A stretch of DNA of 64,000 nucleotides from Cylicocyclus nassatus. Taxonomy: Eukaryota; Nematoda; Chromadorea; Rhabditida; Strongylidae. The translations under genes were made by a program, and so were the position numbers. Where the stretch lies: contig CATQJL010000112.1 in the NCBI GenBank assembly GCA_958299035.1, positions 41,854,833-41,918,832 of the forward strand. The letters run 5' to 3'. Below, piece after piece: positions 46,469-57,595 of this stretch (its first letter is position 1; each line of letters starts with the position of its first letter). The notes under the pieces were generated by a model. It was given only the letters and a program-made list of their open reading frames with translations, ran no database searches and had not been told where the DNA came from.

Positions 46469-49400
46469 TTAATGGAGGCTGAGAATGAATCCGTTATCTT
46501 TCAACGGATCTTCCGTCGTTCCATGAGCTGCTAACCTGACAGATTTCAGCACCCCCACAGCTTTGACGTCCTTTTTGTGACTCTGAAAATACCCAGACGT
46601 AGGTCGAAAATCATTGTAAGTTGGGATTCTACCAACCTCAGCCATTACTTTCAGTTTCCATGTTCCTTCCGGGTTTTCACCCCAATGTGCTACGCTTACA
46701 AAAGGCCATTCTCGAAGGCCTTCCGATGAATCGTCGTTCTTTCGCGGATGAAGCAGTTGCACAGTAGTTCCTGATTTTTATAGGGTAATGCTTTTATTGA
46801 CACAGAATGCCCAGACCTTACCTGAGGGGCTTGTGAGGAAAAGCGAGATTAATCCTCTGCGTGGGTGCTCAATAGTGATATCTATTTGTAAGCGTTCCAA
46901 CCAATTTACTTCCACTGATGTCCCCTTACATCCATAAAAGGGCAAGTCAAGCACCAGAGGGAAGCCAGGATAGAATGTCCTGGAAAGAAAACTGGGAATC
47001 TGGCAATCTAAAATGACAAAAATAAGAACGTTTACGATATCTTTTTATATTTATTTTTCACGGTATTCGGTTTAGAGGCTAAAAAATATACCAGTGCGCT
47101 CATCGCTATTGCTTCAAGGGAATGGTCAGAAGTCGAAGTGACCAAACCAGAGAAGCTGTGTATCATTCGATGCAGTATAAAACGCTGACTTCGAATTTGT
47201 CTTCCTTATCTGCTTCCCGCATCTGTGGACGAAGCTACAAGCGGTTTTATTGTGAAAAAATCAACATAAAAACAGCGAAATCAAGCACATTGTTGCGCTT
47301 TTAGCTCAGCTTCTGGCTTCAAAAATTTTAAGTAAGCTAGCGGCATGTTTTGGCCCAGCATTGAGACGAGCGTGGCTCTGTACGGCTAAATTTTCAATTT
47401 CGTGCATAATTTCTTAGCAAAACAATGGTCTTTAATGGCTTATAGCTTCGTCCAGAAAAGCGATAAGCAGGTAAGGAAGACAGATTTAGAGTCAGCGCTT
47501 CAAGCTGCATCTAACGGTATGCAGCTTGTCTGGAATGGCCACTTCAATTTCTGACCATTCCCTTGTTAAATAAAATGCGTGTATAGCAAAGATTTGATCA
47601 ATTCAGTGGACAATAGGACTGACAATGCGATTTTGAACTGAAGACTGCAAAGCGAATAAATCAACGAATGTGCTGACCCATTAGAAACTACCAGCTCCTT
47701 GGCGCAACTCGATAAAGGTCCAACTCGTTTCCATTTCGTGGCTGCTCTGGCCAATTTTTGTGCATTGAGCACACCATAACCGAGATATCTTGAAAACGGT
47801 AGTCCTGAACAAGCGTTTCTCAACTCACTTCTCCGCGTCCCCAGAATAATTGCATTTGCATACCTGCGCCATTGATGACCCATTGATCTGGTGAGCTCTT
47901 TACAAGGTTTTCTCTCTCACTTGTTCGAACAATGAGGTGCTGTATGTCTCTCTGTGTTAGAAGTGGGCTAAAAGAGTAGCCTATGACTCAGGTAAGTTTG
48001 TGGTCAACTCTACTTTGCCTGAAGCGCGAGAGCGAGTATTCCGGCACCGAGAGGAGCTGCTGCAGACGAACCAGAGAAATGGACGCATTTGTTGCCAACG
48101 TCCGTAGTCAACTGAAAGAAAGGGTCTTTCTTTATTTGAAGTATTCGCGAATGACTAGTAAAGATACCATTCCTTCGGTGGTTCTTCCCTCGGTTACGGC
48201 AGCCATCACTGCGCTACAGCCTTCCGCATACCATGGAGGAGACCCTGACGATGAAGCTACGCCCAGTGTAATCTGAAACCATTTCGTACATGGAAGAAAA
48301 ATTTGCGAATTGAAAGTAACTTGGAATTTTGAGAGATTTTGTTGGAAGTGATTGTGCCTCACCGTGTGCAGGTTACTTGCATATCCATCCATGGCGCAGT
48401 CATCGTCATTCCGACCACCGTTGCCGCTAGCCCATACGTAAATCGAGCCAAGCCCACGACGACCCTTGAAGTTATGATGTGTAGTAACAAGTAGAAGAGA
48501 GTTGTTCGTGTGGCAAATAGTTTGTGTACTTGGTCGGAATGAAAATCACTATGATTCTTTCATTAGCTTCGTAGTTTTCGTGAACAAGTGTTATAGGATC
48601 CGTGGGGACTGTATGGAAGCACGAAATTTTGATGACTACGCAACTACTGCATAAGCTCTTGCGAAACCAAACTCATTTATAAGAAAGCATACCGCGAATA
48701 GATAAATTTGTTGGTGTCAAGTTTCTTTATGCTAATTATCCCAGAGCTTAAAAATTATGAAATTACCCCCGTTGTTCGTGTGAGGGGTAAAGTCGAGTAA
48801 GTTCCTTAGGTTAACAAATACGCAACTTGCAAATTTTCCACGATGTCGATGAAAGGTTACGAGCTTTTCACGTGTAGATTTATACAACTATTCAAGCTTC
48901 CTCAAATAACGAGTAAGACCAGCAAAACCCGAAGAAACACACGGCCTGTGAGTAATCTCATCCTCCAAAATCTACGGAACGGTGATTCAAAATTCGCTGA
49001 GGTTTCGATCTAGGCAAAAATGCAAACATTTTCAATTGTGATCGTAAAACAATCGCAACACTCTGCAGACGATTTTTTGATAAAAAAAGGAAGTAGAAGC
49101 AACACTGCGTAAATCGGTATTCACTAGTCTCTGGGCAAGTTCATTTTGAAATAATGAGCTAATTTAGTGAACGATATCCAAAGTACAGTAAGACATCAAA
49201 CATACATGCATCGTACCGTACTCGAGCGCTTTTTGAGCAAGAGGTCCTGGCTTCTCGGCGGAGCAGCCATCGTCCTTTGGTCCCCAACTCACAGAGTAGA
49301 TATCAATTTGATCATTTCTAAAAGGAATGCTCTGTTTTCTACGCTTCCGAGTTTGTTTTGGTATATACTTGAAAGCCAAGGAGTCTCCTTCAATGGCGTC

Positions 49401-52400
49401 GTTTAGGAATTGGCTTTCATCCAGAACTTTGAGCGCTAAAAGATGGAATAAAAAAGCAGTGTGTGAGCTTCAGCTTACGGTCTCATACTACCTGCTACTT
49501 TGGCTTTGAAAGCCACCCCAACTCCACATTTAGAGTTGTTAGCTGTCATAGCGATGATCCCTGCGCAGCGCGTTCCATGTCTTAAATGGTAGGATATCGC
49601 AAAACTGATCTTCTGTTTTTACTTCATTTTAGAGGTGACTGATGAAGTTGCGAGAATATTTGAGCCAACGTAAGCAACGTACAAAATTAACTTTGGGTTA
49701 CTGATATCCTTGTCTCATTCTTCTCTCGCAAACTTCACAAAATGAATGAACTCACGTTTGATCACTTCCCAATTTAGGAAGCACGTCTGACTCCGTGTCC
49801 ACAAAACTGTATGATATTCCAAGATCTACCGCTTGGCTCAGGTCATCATGTTGGTAGTCCACCCCATCATCCTCAAAAATTCTTTTCACTTCGACTCAAC
49901 AATCAACTCAAGACTTACAAGCACCGCTACATTCACTCCTTCACCTGTCAACCCATCGGCCCATGCTTCAGTAATAGACATATTTGGCAGTGTTGACCAC
50001 TAAAAGAATCATGGTTATGGGTCTCAGACTATACAATTTTTTATAGAGAGAGATCACGGAATATTAGAACGAACGAAGGCCTTGATTAAAAAAAACTCTA
50101 TAGACATCTTTGAATCATCTATAAGGTGCACATGGTTTAGAACTACAGAACTTTTCTGAGATCTTTAAGATCGCAAATTAAGACTTTGCGGATTTTATAC
50201 ATCAGCATCTCATAGTACAGCAAAAATCAACTCTAGTATCATTTGCTTATCGTTTTTCTCTTCTTTTTTTGGTGGGCATGCCCGTTTCCGATATAGAATT
50301 TGTGAGGTTGCCGCCGGGCTCCTTGAGAAAGTGCGTTTTGATTTCTTCGAAATTCTGTAAATCATGTAGCTTTTCAAGATCGGACAGCTAGCATGCGATG
50401 TAGACTTTTCACACATTGCTTTTGATATCTCAGATCAATTTCTCAAAATCGTTTGTCATTTGCATAGAGAAACTCTCGCTTTCCGAAGCATTCAGCGCAT
50501 GAGCATTCAGAAATCAAGAGGATCCAATTTTTAAGACGATTTAATCCTAAGTTTGCACAAATGATACCAAATAATCAATTCAAACCCTCGAATTTCGGGG
50601 ATCTTCGCTTTTGCTTCTACGTATTTTTCTATCTAAATCATTTTTTCCATGACTAAGTCCAACCCTATAGAGCAGAAGGAAAAGCTGAACGTTGTTGTAG
50701 TCTAAAAATAATCGAATCAGATAAAAAATTCGAAATCAGCAAAATTTTGGGCATGGTAAATATAATGAAGTGAAATGCGTCTGTGGTTTGCACGCACCTG
50801 AAAAGTTTTGATCACATACAGCCACTAGGAAAAATGAGTAAAAAGCATGGAACTTAACTGAAATGTATCCTAACCATTATACAAATCCTTAATGCTCGTT
50901 GTTAGAGGAGCAAAATCAAGATGACCTGATGAGTGACGCGAAATTTCAGTGTACGTTCGAATTTCAACATAGGAGAATTGCTCTTAATCAATTTTTTCTC
51001 ATCTCTACTATACTATCATCAAATCTTAATTCCTTGTTTTGAGGTATATCCGTACATTTTGAGATAATTTGATTCAATTCACCGATTGTAACTGGTCCGT
51101 ATAATGTGGATCAGCGAAGAAGATTCTTTTGTCACGAAATTTAGGTACAAGTGGCTCCACCCATTTCACCTGAAATTAGCAAATTTTCTGCCAAACTGCA
51201 AATAACTTAACTTTCTTCCAAACCAGCAAGCACCAAAAAACCTACAGCCTTCGATTCCAAAAGCTCTCCAATCACTTCTTCCGTATCTCTTTTCCTTCTG
51301 TTCCTGTGCTTTGCTATGTAGATATTGTTGAACGATTGCAGCTGTAAGTGGATTGCAAATGTTCAGGTATAATGGCTCTCGTACATATTTTCTAGAATAG
51401 CTGCAATCAAGCATTGAATATGACCATAACGAACATGATGTAATTATGCAATCAGGTCCCCTTGCTTTCGTCATTTTTACATGCCCACATACCCAAAGGG
51501 ATGCACAACATGGTAATATCTTTTCCTTTTTTGCATGAAGTGAACTACAAGGCTTTCAGATAGTGAGGCCGAAATTGGCCAGAGAAAAAGCATAAAAGGA
51601 AAGAAAACACCGTTAATTTTAGTTTGGTCGGAAAGTTCAGTCGTATTTTTGTTTGCTAAAAATATTTTGAAAAGTGTAAATCATGCATTTTCTAACGACA
51701 CCTCGAACCTCTCTAGTAAGCTCTGATTGCGGAGATAAAAAAGGAAAAAAGAAATCACTCCAGGTTTGGAATTTTGAGCCAAGCCCCTTTCGAAACTCTG
51801 TCACAAAAAACAGCCAGCATTCCAGGTTTTTTGATTTTTCTTTTTAGCTGAGCAAGGTTCGCGCTAATCGAGCTGTTCTTTGAAAAGTTACGATTTGAAA
51901 AAAAAACAAAAATCACTCTTTAAGGAGGTTTGATTTTTTGGCATTTTCCCAAAAATCATAAATTTTTCGAAAAGGGCTGATCAGCACGAATTTTGCTCAG
52001 CTAGAAAGAGGGGATCAAGTAACCTAGTTTACTGGCTGTTTTGGATTTTATGGCGCAGTTTTGGAATTTTTTACGGGCTTGCCTCGAGATTCCAAACTTG
52101 AAGTGTTTCCTTTTCACAATTTTATTGCATTTGGAGCTTACTAAAGAGAGTGCAAGGTGTCATTGAAAATTGCACGGTTTATATTTTCTAATGAAACCAA
52201 AGTCATGCAAAAACGTTGTGATAAAATTACGATTTTTTAAAGGGTGCGACAGAACTTTCGGACCAACCTAATAACTAGCGCAGTAACTTTTTTCAAAAAT
52301 GAAATAGTATTTTCTTGGAACAGCCGTTGAGAAATTGCAGGTGTGCTGTAAAGGCTATTTTCTCACTCCTCCTCGGACTTCGTTATAAAGCCCAAACAGC

Positions 52401-55400
52401 TTTGTATACTGTACAAGGTCTTTTTTAGAGGCATGCTCATGAACTCAACACGAAAGTCTCTGAAATTTCAGAAAGTAAACATTATGGAGCAGCTAAATCA
52501 ATATGGCACCGTATGCGCATAGACTTGAGTTGGAATCAGCTCCACAGAATTATACCGAAAAGTTTTTCATGAATGTGACTGAATGAAGGTTGAATGAAGG
52601 AGTTGGTTACTATCATAACGATGTACAGATACTTTTGGAAAAGTTTGTATACTGAAGATTGTCGAACAGCAAGAATAAGATTGGCAAGGTTTTAGTGCTG
52701 ATTTATTTCAACGAGGAATCTTATCAGCGCATGCAAGAAGTTCTGAACATTTCTACTGAGTGGATCAATTTCGAGCACTTAAGATCACAGAAGTATTACA
52801 TCCGATCACGGTTTCTTTCAAAGACATATAAACGGGTTCACTGGATTTTTTGTAAATAACGTTCTATAGGCGTGTTGTTCTATTAGGTTGTAAAGAAAGT
52901 TCCCGGGCACTTGCGAAATTTTTTTTCAACCTGCTGTAACTTCAAGCAGATTGATCCTTTTTGAGAGCTGCAAAATTCGCTGCTAAGGCAATCTTGGGTC
53001 CTCAGCGCTTTATTTCTGGCCACCAGCATGCGCATTAAAGAAAAAAAATCGACTTAGAATTCAGCCTGTCAGTAAAGGAATTTGCAGCCACGAAGAGAGC
53101 TGGAGAGCTCATATCCGGTAGTTATGTGAGACTCTACTGGGGCTACTTATAGACTGTGTCACAATTTTAGACCAGAGCCTGTGAAAAAAATTTTTCCCAA
53201 AAATAATTGGCCATTTTTGCACCTCAAAAATGCCCCAGTTTCTGAGTAAATGAGTTTGAAATCATCCTTTTTTCCACAAAATGAATCAAACCTTTGATTG
53301 CTGCAAATATTGTTTAATTGCACATCTTTTGGGCCCATCACGGAAGCGTGACGATCTTCACAAAATCGAGGCTGACAGCGAAAACAGGTGCGGTCAAAGG
53401 CGAGTTTGACAGCTTGTAATATTTGTGCTATTGTAAAATCCGAGCACATCTGTGATTCTAAACTAGACAGCCTTGTTATTCAGAGTGATCAAGCCTTGAA
53501 TGGTTTTTTTCGTTCACTGCGAAAAATGGCAGCAAATAGGAAAAATGTGAAATTTTTATTGTTGAACAGACTTTTTTTTGGTACGTGGATCAAATGCGGT
53601 TTGACATCGACAAAAACTATTAGGTTGGCTAAAATACAAGTCCAGTCGTTTTTAACGGTTTGTAGAAAATTTACGAATTGATTTTTGTAAGAATGTTGAA
53701 AGCTGGACAAGGAAATTTGGTGGTGGAATGAGACAGTGCAGGCTGAGATAACAAGTAAGAAGAAAGCGTACAGAATATGGCAGCAAACAAAAGCAGAAGG
53801 TGCTCACCAGAAGTATCTAGAAGCAAAAAGAACGGCTAAGAGAAGCGTCAAGCAAGCGAAGGAAGCATATATAGAAGGACTCTACAGGAAGCTGCACACC
53901 CGTGAAGGCGAGCGAGACATATACCGAATTGCGAAGACAAGAAGAAACGCCTCAAAAGATGTTGAGCACTTCTACTGTATCAAGGACGTGCATGGAAGAA
54001 TTCTGAGGAAGCCGCAGGAGATCAATGAAAGATGGAGAGCACATTTCGCAGAGATTGCATCCGCTGGTTACGAATACACATCCACGATAAAGGCGGAACC
54101 CGTAAGTGGACCAGTACCGGCTATCACGGAAGAAGAAGTTCGCATCGCCATAACGAACACAAAGAATGGCAAGGCCACAGGTTCAGACGACATCGCCAAC
54201 GAGTTCTGGAAGGAGTGCGGACAGGCGGGAGCTTCATGGTTAACACGTCTTCTAAACCAGATAATCGAATCCAAGAATATACCAAATGACTGGTACAAGA
54301 GCACAACCATACCGATATGGAAGAATAAAGGCGACATAGCTGACTGCTCCACATACCGACCGATCCGACTCATGTGCCATACGATGAAAATCTTCGAGAG
54401 AATACTGGAAACGAGGCTTCGAAGTATCGTGGAGTTGGCCCCCAACCAGTGCGGATTCGTAAAGGGTTGCAGTACAATAGACGCCATACATACCGTCCGA
54501 ATGATGATGGAAAGAAGCCGAGAAAAGCAATGTGAGCTACACGCGGCATTCCCTGACCTGGAGAAGGCTTTCGATAAAGTACCGCACGACGTAATATGGT
54601 GGGCACTGCGGAAGCACGAAGTACCTGAAGAATACGTCCAATGGATCAAAATGATATACAAGGGTGCCACCAGCCATGTACGAACAGCAGCAGGACGCTC
54701 AGATGACTTCCAGATAAGCGTTGGGGTGCATCAAGGATCCGTACTCTCGCCCCTACTCTTCATCACTGTACTGGACACGATCGTCAGAAGCTTCATACGC
54801 CAACCTCCTTGGACCGTAATGTACGCAGATGACGTGATTCTGATGGCAAGAACCAGAAAAGAATTAGAGAAAGATGTACAGATGTGGAAGAGACAACTCG
54901 AGCTACACGGTCTGAAGATCAATACCACGAAGACAGAATACATGGAGCTGGGACCCCAAACGCCGGGAACGATTCAGATCGCAAGTACAGCAACAAAGAA
55001 GACAACGTCCTTCAAACATCTGGGCAGTCACATCTCGGCAGACGGTACGCTTCAAGATGAGATTACCAGCCGGATAAGCGCAGCTTGGTTGAAATGGAGA
55101 AGCCTTACTGGGATTCTGTGCGACAAACGGATGCCGCTCAAGTTGAAGTCACAGATGTACCGCACTGTAGTACGCCCCACTGCTCTATACGGAAGTGAGT
55201 GTTGGCCGTGCACGCGTAAGGAAGAACGGAAGCTTGGTGTGATGGAAATGCGTATGCTAAGGTGGACGATGGGTATCACAATGCTTGACCATGTCACGAA
55301 CGAAACCATACGAACAACGATGAAAGTTGCCCCGATAACCAAGAAGATGCAAGAAAAGCGGCTTAGATGGTACGGGCATGTGAGAAGACGAGACGAAGAC

Positions 55401-57431
55401 CACATCACCAGATCAGCGATGAAAGTAGAGGTTCCTGGAAGAAGACCAAGAGGTAGACCGAAGATGCGTTGGACAGATCGAATCAAAGCAGACTTGGGAG
55501 AACTTGAGATAGACGAAGAACAAGTCGTAGATCGTGAAGCCTGGAGGAGACTAACAAGAGTAGCAGACCCCGTATGAAAGATGAAGATGAGAAAGATGGG
55601 AAAGATGCAAGGATTAAAAAAAATTTTGTAAGAATGTGTGGTACCCTCGAAAAGAGCAAATCAAGGAGAAATGGATGATTAACACTATTTGAGCGCCAAT
55701 CATCGTCTTGGCAACTAAATCGTGCAGGGAAGTAAAACAGTCAAATTTTTCATAGAATTTCCGAAAAATCACGTTCGAAAAAAAGCTGAAGTTGGGTGTA
55801 AAATGCATAGTTGGCATCCAAATAACAAATTTCGAAATTTTCAACCATTTGCACGACCACAGATATACCATAGATAACGTCAAATCTAAGAAATTATGAT
55901 TGCCAAAAACTGACTTCCACGAGCAAATGCCTGAAAATTCTCACATTTCTGGCTATAGAAATCCACAAACCGCGATCTCCATTTTAGTTCCATGTAGCCA
56001 AAGGTTGTATATCTTGAACCACCAAATAAGTCATCTGCGCACCCTCTATACGCTGAGAACGAAAGTTGGAAAGTCAAAAAAGCGACTTTTTAGGGGTCTG
56101 ACCATATAAGGGCACAACTATCACTTTTGGGTGAAAAAGATCCTGACTACTTGATATTTGAGAGTAGAGGCTTGAAGGTACTTCGCTGCAAAAAAATTTC
56201 AGCTAGATAGCTGCCATTCGAATTGTTATGGAATTTCGAAGTATTATGTCAAACCGGACTTATTTATTAGCCGACCTAATAACTGCAAATCTGGAAAGCT
56301 TAGGCTTTTTAGAGAAATAAAATAAAATAATTTTTAATATTATATAAAATATTCGTCGTTATGATTCAACAGAGTGCGAAAAAACGAGTCTGAGAATGAA
56401 ATTCCCTTAAACTGCTCGGGAACATTCCTTACGACCTAAAAATTCTTTCACAGCTTTACAGCTAAAGATTATATTTGATGGAATTAGGTAATCTTGAAGA
56501 CTCTTTTGAATGTACAAATACTAGGCTCATTAGAACAAGTATATAAAAACTTGAAAGAACGGCGAGCACATCTCACCCTTATCGTACTGGATGAATATTG
56601 TGAACAGTGCTCACTACTAAGACACTAATGGGCTAAGTAGAAGGAGAGGAGGCTGAAGACGAAAGTAAGAGCATTACGGAAGTGGCATAAGTTTTTCGCA
56701 TCTTCCTCAGTGGTCGGCATTCTCCTGCTTAAAGGCAGCGTCCAGGCAAGTCTGGACCTGTGGGGATTTTACGTGGAAAGTACTTTTGGGGCCCTAACTA
56801 AGCCACTGCCCAACCGGCAGCTCAGGTAGTGCCCTAACGCCTGAGATATTCCCCCCGAAACTGGACCCCGCGACCGTGTTTCGCACGGATTCATGGCGCA
56901 AAGCGTGGATCCTGGCGCGAAACTGCTATGAATCCATGCGAATACGTTCGCGGGGGCCAGTTTCGAGGGGAATACCTCAACCATTAGAGCACTACCTGAG
57001 CTGCCGCTTGGGCAGTGCCTTAGTTAGGGCCCCAAAAATACTTTCCACGTAAAAGCTCCATAGGTCCAGATCTGCCTGGATGCTGCCTTTAATGGCTTAG
57101 TCTCAGGATTTCGTCGAGGTGCAGCTTTCCTTCGCGCTTTGTTCTATCAGAGGTGCACCGTTATAAATTCGAATCGTACCTTTTTCTCGATTTCGAAACC
57201 CGCTTTTTCGGCCAAGTTCCTCACATTGTCAAAGTAGTTCGCATCGATCTCTATCGCAAAACGGCCTTCATTTTCGGTTTCCCCATTCTGGATAAAAGAT
57301 CCAAACCCAGAATCCGAAGCTGCTTCGTTCTTTATTAGATATGCAATAATTTTGCTCAGATGAGCATCATATTCCAGTGAATATAGCAATGGGACACAAA
57401 GTAAGCAGAATGCGAGAAGCTGCAAAGACAT
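46469..57431 (-). CDS. Proprotein convertase, subtilisin/kexin family (possible AEX-5 orthologue)
   Basis: This secretory-pathway endoprotease cuts precursors at dibasic sites. Exons, 5' to 3': 57431-57180, 51341-51246, 51169-51083, 49999-49919, 49871-49756, 49580-49492, 49435-49369, 49317-49206, 48464-48363, 48272-48168, 48111-48014, 47967-47864, 47804-47709, 47007-46822, 46770-46469; up to 630 residues. Signal peptide 1 to ~18. The prodomain has basic sites at ~99-102 (RRKR) and ~128-131 (RDKR, likely activation site). The catalytic residues are Asp173 ([11 protein letters not shown]), His212 (HGTRCAG), oxyanion Asn315 (ASGNGG) and Ser385 (SGSSAAAP). The P domain follows from ~469. Asn, not Asp, at the oxyanion hole argues against PC2/EGL-3. 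The 47709 donor (gttgcg) is uncertain, and the last exon may hide a 54- or 66-nt in-frame intron. The start is the first ATG; a TTG lies just before it. AEX-5 is suggested only by the eva-1 neighbour. Confidence 0.92.
47115..47565. mobile_element. MITE family A, copy 2, in convertase intron
   Basis: This is an inverted-orientation copy of 30231-30686, matching along the full length. The ends CAAGGGAATGGTCAGAA and inverse are intact. It lies between the last catalytic exon and the P-domain exon of the convertase. Confidence 0.85.
51615..52275. mobile_element. Mariner-like palindromic MITE in convertase intron 1
   Basis: The left end (TTTTAGTTTGGTCGGAAAGTT) is mirrored by AACTTTCGGACCAACCTAAT at the right. 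Inner blocks CTAGTAAGCTC.., GGTTTGGAATTTTGAG and GGAAAAAAGAAATCAC also have mirrored partners. It has no open frame of note. Confidence 0.7.
52276..53618. other. Intron 1 DNA of the convertase; solo mariner end near 52885
   Basis: TATTAGGTTGTAAAGAAAGTTCC near 52884 resembles the same mariner-type terminus but has no clear inverted partner. A minus-strand open stretch (53159-53449) is not recognised. Confidence 0.4.
53697..55623 (+). mobile_element. 5'-truncated RTE-type non-LTR retrotransposon with 14-bp target duplication
   Basis: The duplication TTTTGTAAGAATGT occurs at 53683-53696 and again at 55624-55637, fixing both ends of the insertion. The 3' end is a short A-rich tail. The 5' end starts inside the reading frame, after where the endonuclease domain should be. 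Insertion is on the plus strand, antisense to the convertase gene in whose first intron it sits. Confidence 0.92.
53700..55577 (+). CDS. RTE-type reverse transcriptase, partial (endonuclease missing)
   Basis: An uninterrupted 625-residue frame runs from the truncation point; the first stop (TGA) lies at 53697-53699. It opens with a WWWNETVQ block that follows the apurinic-like endonuclease in RTE proteins. Then come the lysine-rich linker, RT fingers ([13 protein letters not shown]), the palm block [14 protein letters not shown] with the first catalytic Asp region, the [11 protein letters not shown] block, the YADDVILMA catalytic box and the thumb ([11 protein letters not shown], then FKHLGSHIS). 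A C-terminal region carries a Cys and His-rich stretch ([13 protein letters not shown] and WYGHVRRR). It makes cDNA by target-primed reverse transcription. Without an endonuclease, this copy cannot move on its own. The absence of stops or frameshifts in 1.9 kb suggests a young insertion. Confidence 0.92.
   Translation, partial: KLDKEIWWWNETVQAEITSKKKAYRIWQQTKAEGAHQKYLEAKRTAKRSVKQAKEAYIEGLYRKLHTREGERDIYRIAKTRRNASKDVEHFYCIKDVHGRILRKPQEINERWRAHFAEIASAGYEYTSTIKAEPVSGPVPAITEEEVRIAITNTKNGKATGSDDIANEFWKECGQAGASWLTRLLNQIIESKNIPNDWYKSTTIPIWKNKGDIADCSTYRPIRLMCHTMKIFERILETRLRSIVELAPNQCGFVKGCSTIDAIHTVRMMMERSREKQCELHAAFPDLEKAFDKVPHDVIWWALRKHEVPEEYVQWIKMIYKGATSHVRTAAGRSDDFQISVGVHQGSVLSPLLFITVLDTIVRSFIRQPPWTVMYADDVILMARTRKELEKDVQMWKRQLELHGLKINTTKTEYMELGPQTPGTIQIASTATKKTTSFKHLGSHISADGTLQDEITSRISAAWLKWRSLTGILCDKRMPLKLKSQMYRTVVRPTALYGSECWPCTRKEERKLGVMEMRMLRWTMGITMLDHVTNETIRTTMKVAPITKKMQEKRLRWYGHVRRRDEDHITRSAMKVEVPGRRPRGRPKMRWTDRIKADLGELEIDEEQVVDREAWRRLTRVADPV
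55638..56732. other. Intron 1 DNA of the convertase, right part of split MITE and unassigned sequence
   Basis: Bases 55638-56281 belong to the split mariner-like MITE. From there to 56732 no gene or repeat is recognised; a short TATAAAATATT-like AT tract is at 56335-56350. Confidence 0.4.
56733..57088. mobile_element. TTAA-flanked palindromic MITE, second type member
   Basis: The ends AGGCAGCGTCCAGGCAAG and inverse are flanked on both sides by TTAA (56729-56732 and 57089-57092). The arms are about 150 bp long. The terminal AGGCAG(C/T)GTCC matches the element at 3113-3567, while the interiors differ. It ends 91 bp from the convertase exon 1 donor. Confidence 0.85.
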
Positions 57432-57484
57432 CAAGCCCTCGAACGGGCGGAAGAGCCACTTTCGACTGCTGCGGTCCGCACTCA

Positions 57485-57497
57485 GCTGATAAGAAGT
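57485..57497 (-). promoter_or_regulatory. Candidate trans-splice acceptor of the convertase
   Basis: On the minus strand the text CAACTTCTTATCAG ends at 57486, leaving a 54-base leader before the ATG at 57431. It resembles a nematode 3' splice site, so a spliced leader could be added here. This is inference only. Confidence 0.3.
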
Positions 57498-57595
57498 TGG
57501 AATTCGCCATTTGTCGTTTTTAGGGAATGCCGATAAGATGCTTTATTTGAGCATTAAAACGCTGTGACTCAAAGTATGAGTGGCATTAAAAATCA

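Larger units (their letters stand above)
53619..56281. mobile_element. Mariner-like MITE split by an RTE insertion
   Basis: The left end TATTAGGTTGGCTAAAATAC (53619) is mirrored by the right end ending GCCGACCTAATA (56281), with further pairing through AAGTCC(A/G)G. Removing the RTE element and one target copy leaves about 720 bp, comparable to the 661-bp MITE at 51615-52275. Confidence 0.75.

Noticed and set aside
49492..51083. Convertase donor GTTACA after the GAC CA bases, giving a shorter exon 3
   Set aside because: The phase would break the next exon; the donor GTGAAT at 51082 keeps phase 0 and joins to the exon at 49999.
54068..54670. 200-codon minus-strand open frame
   Set aside because: It is the antisense shadow of the intact RTE reverse transcriptase frame.
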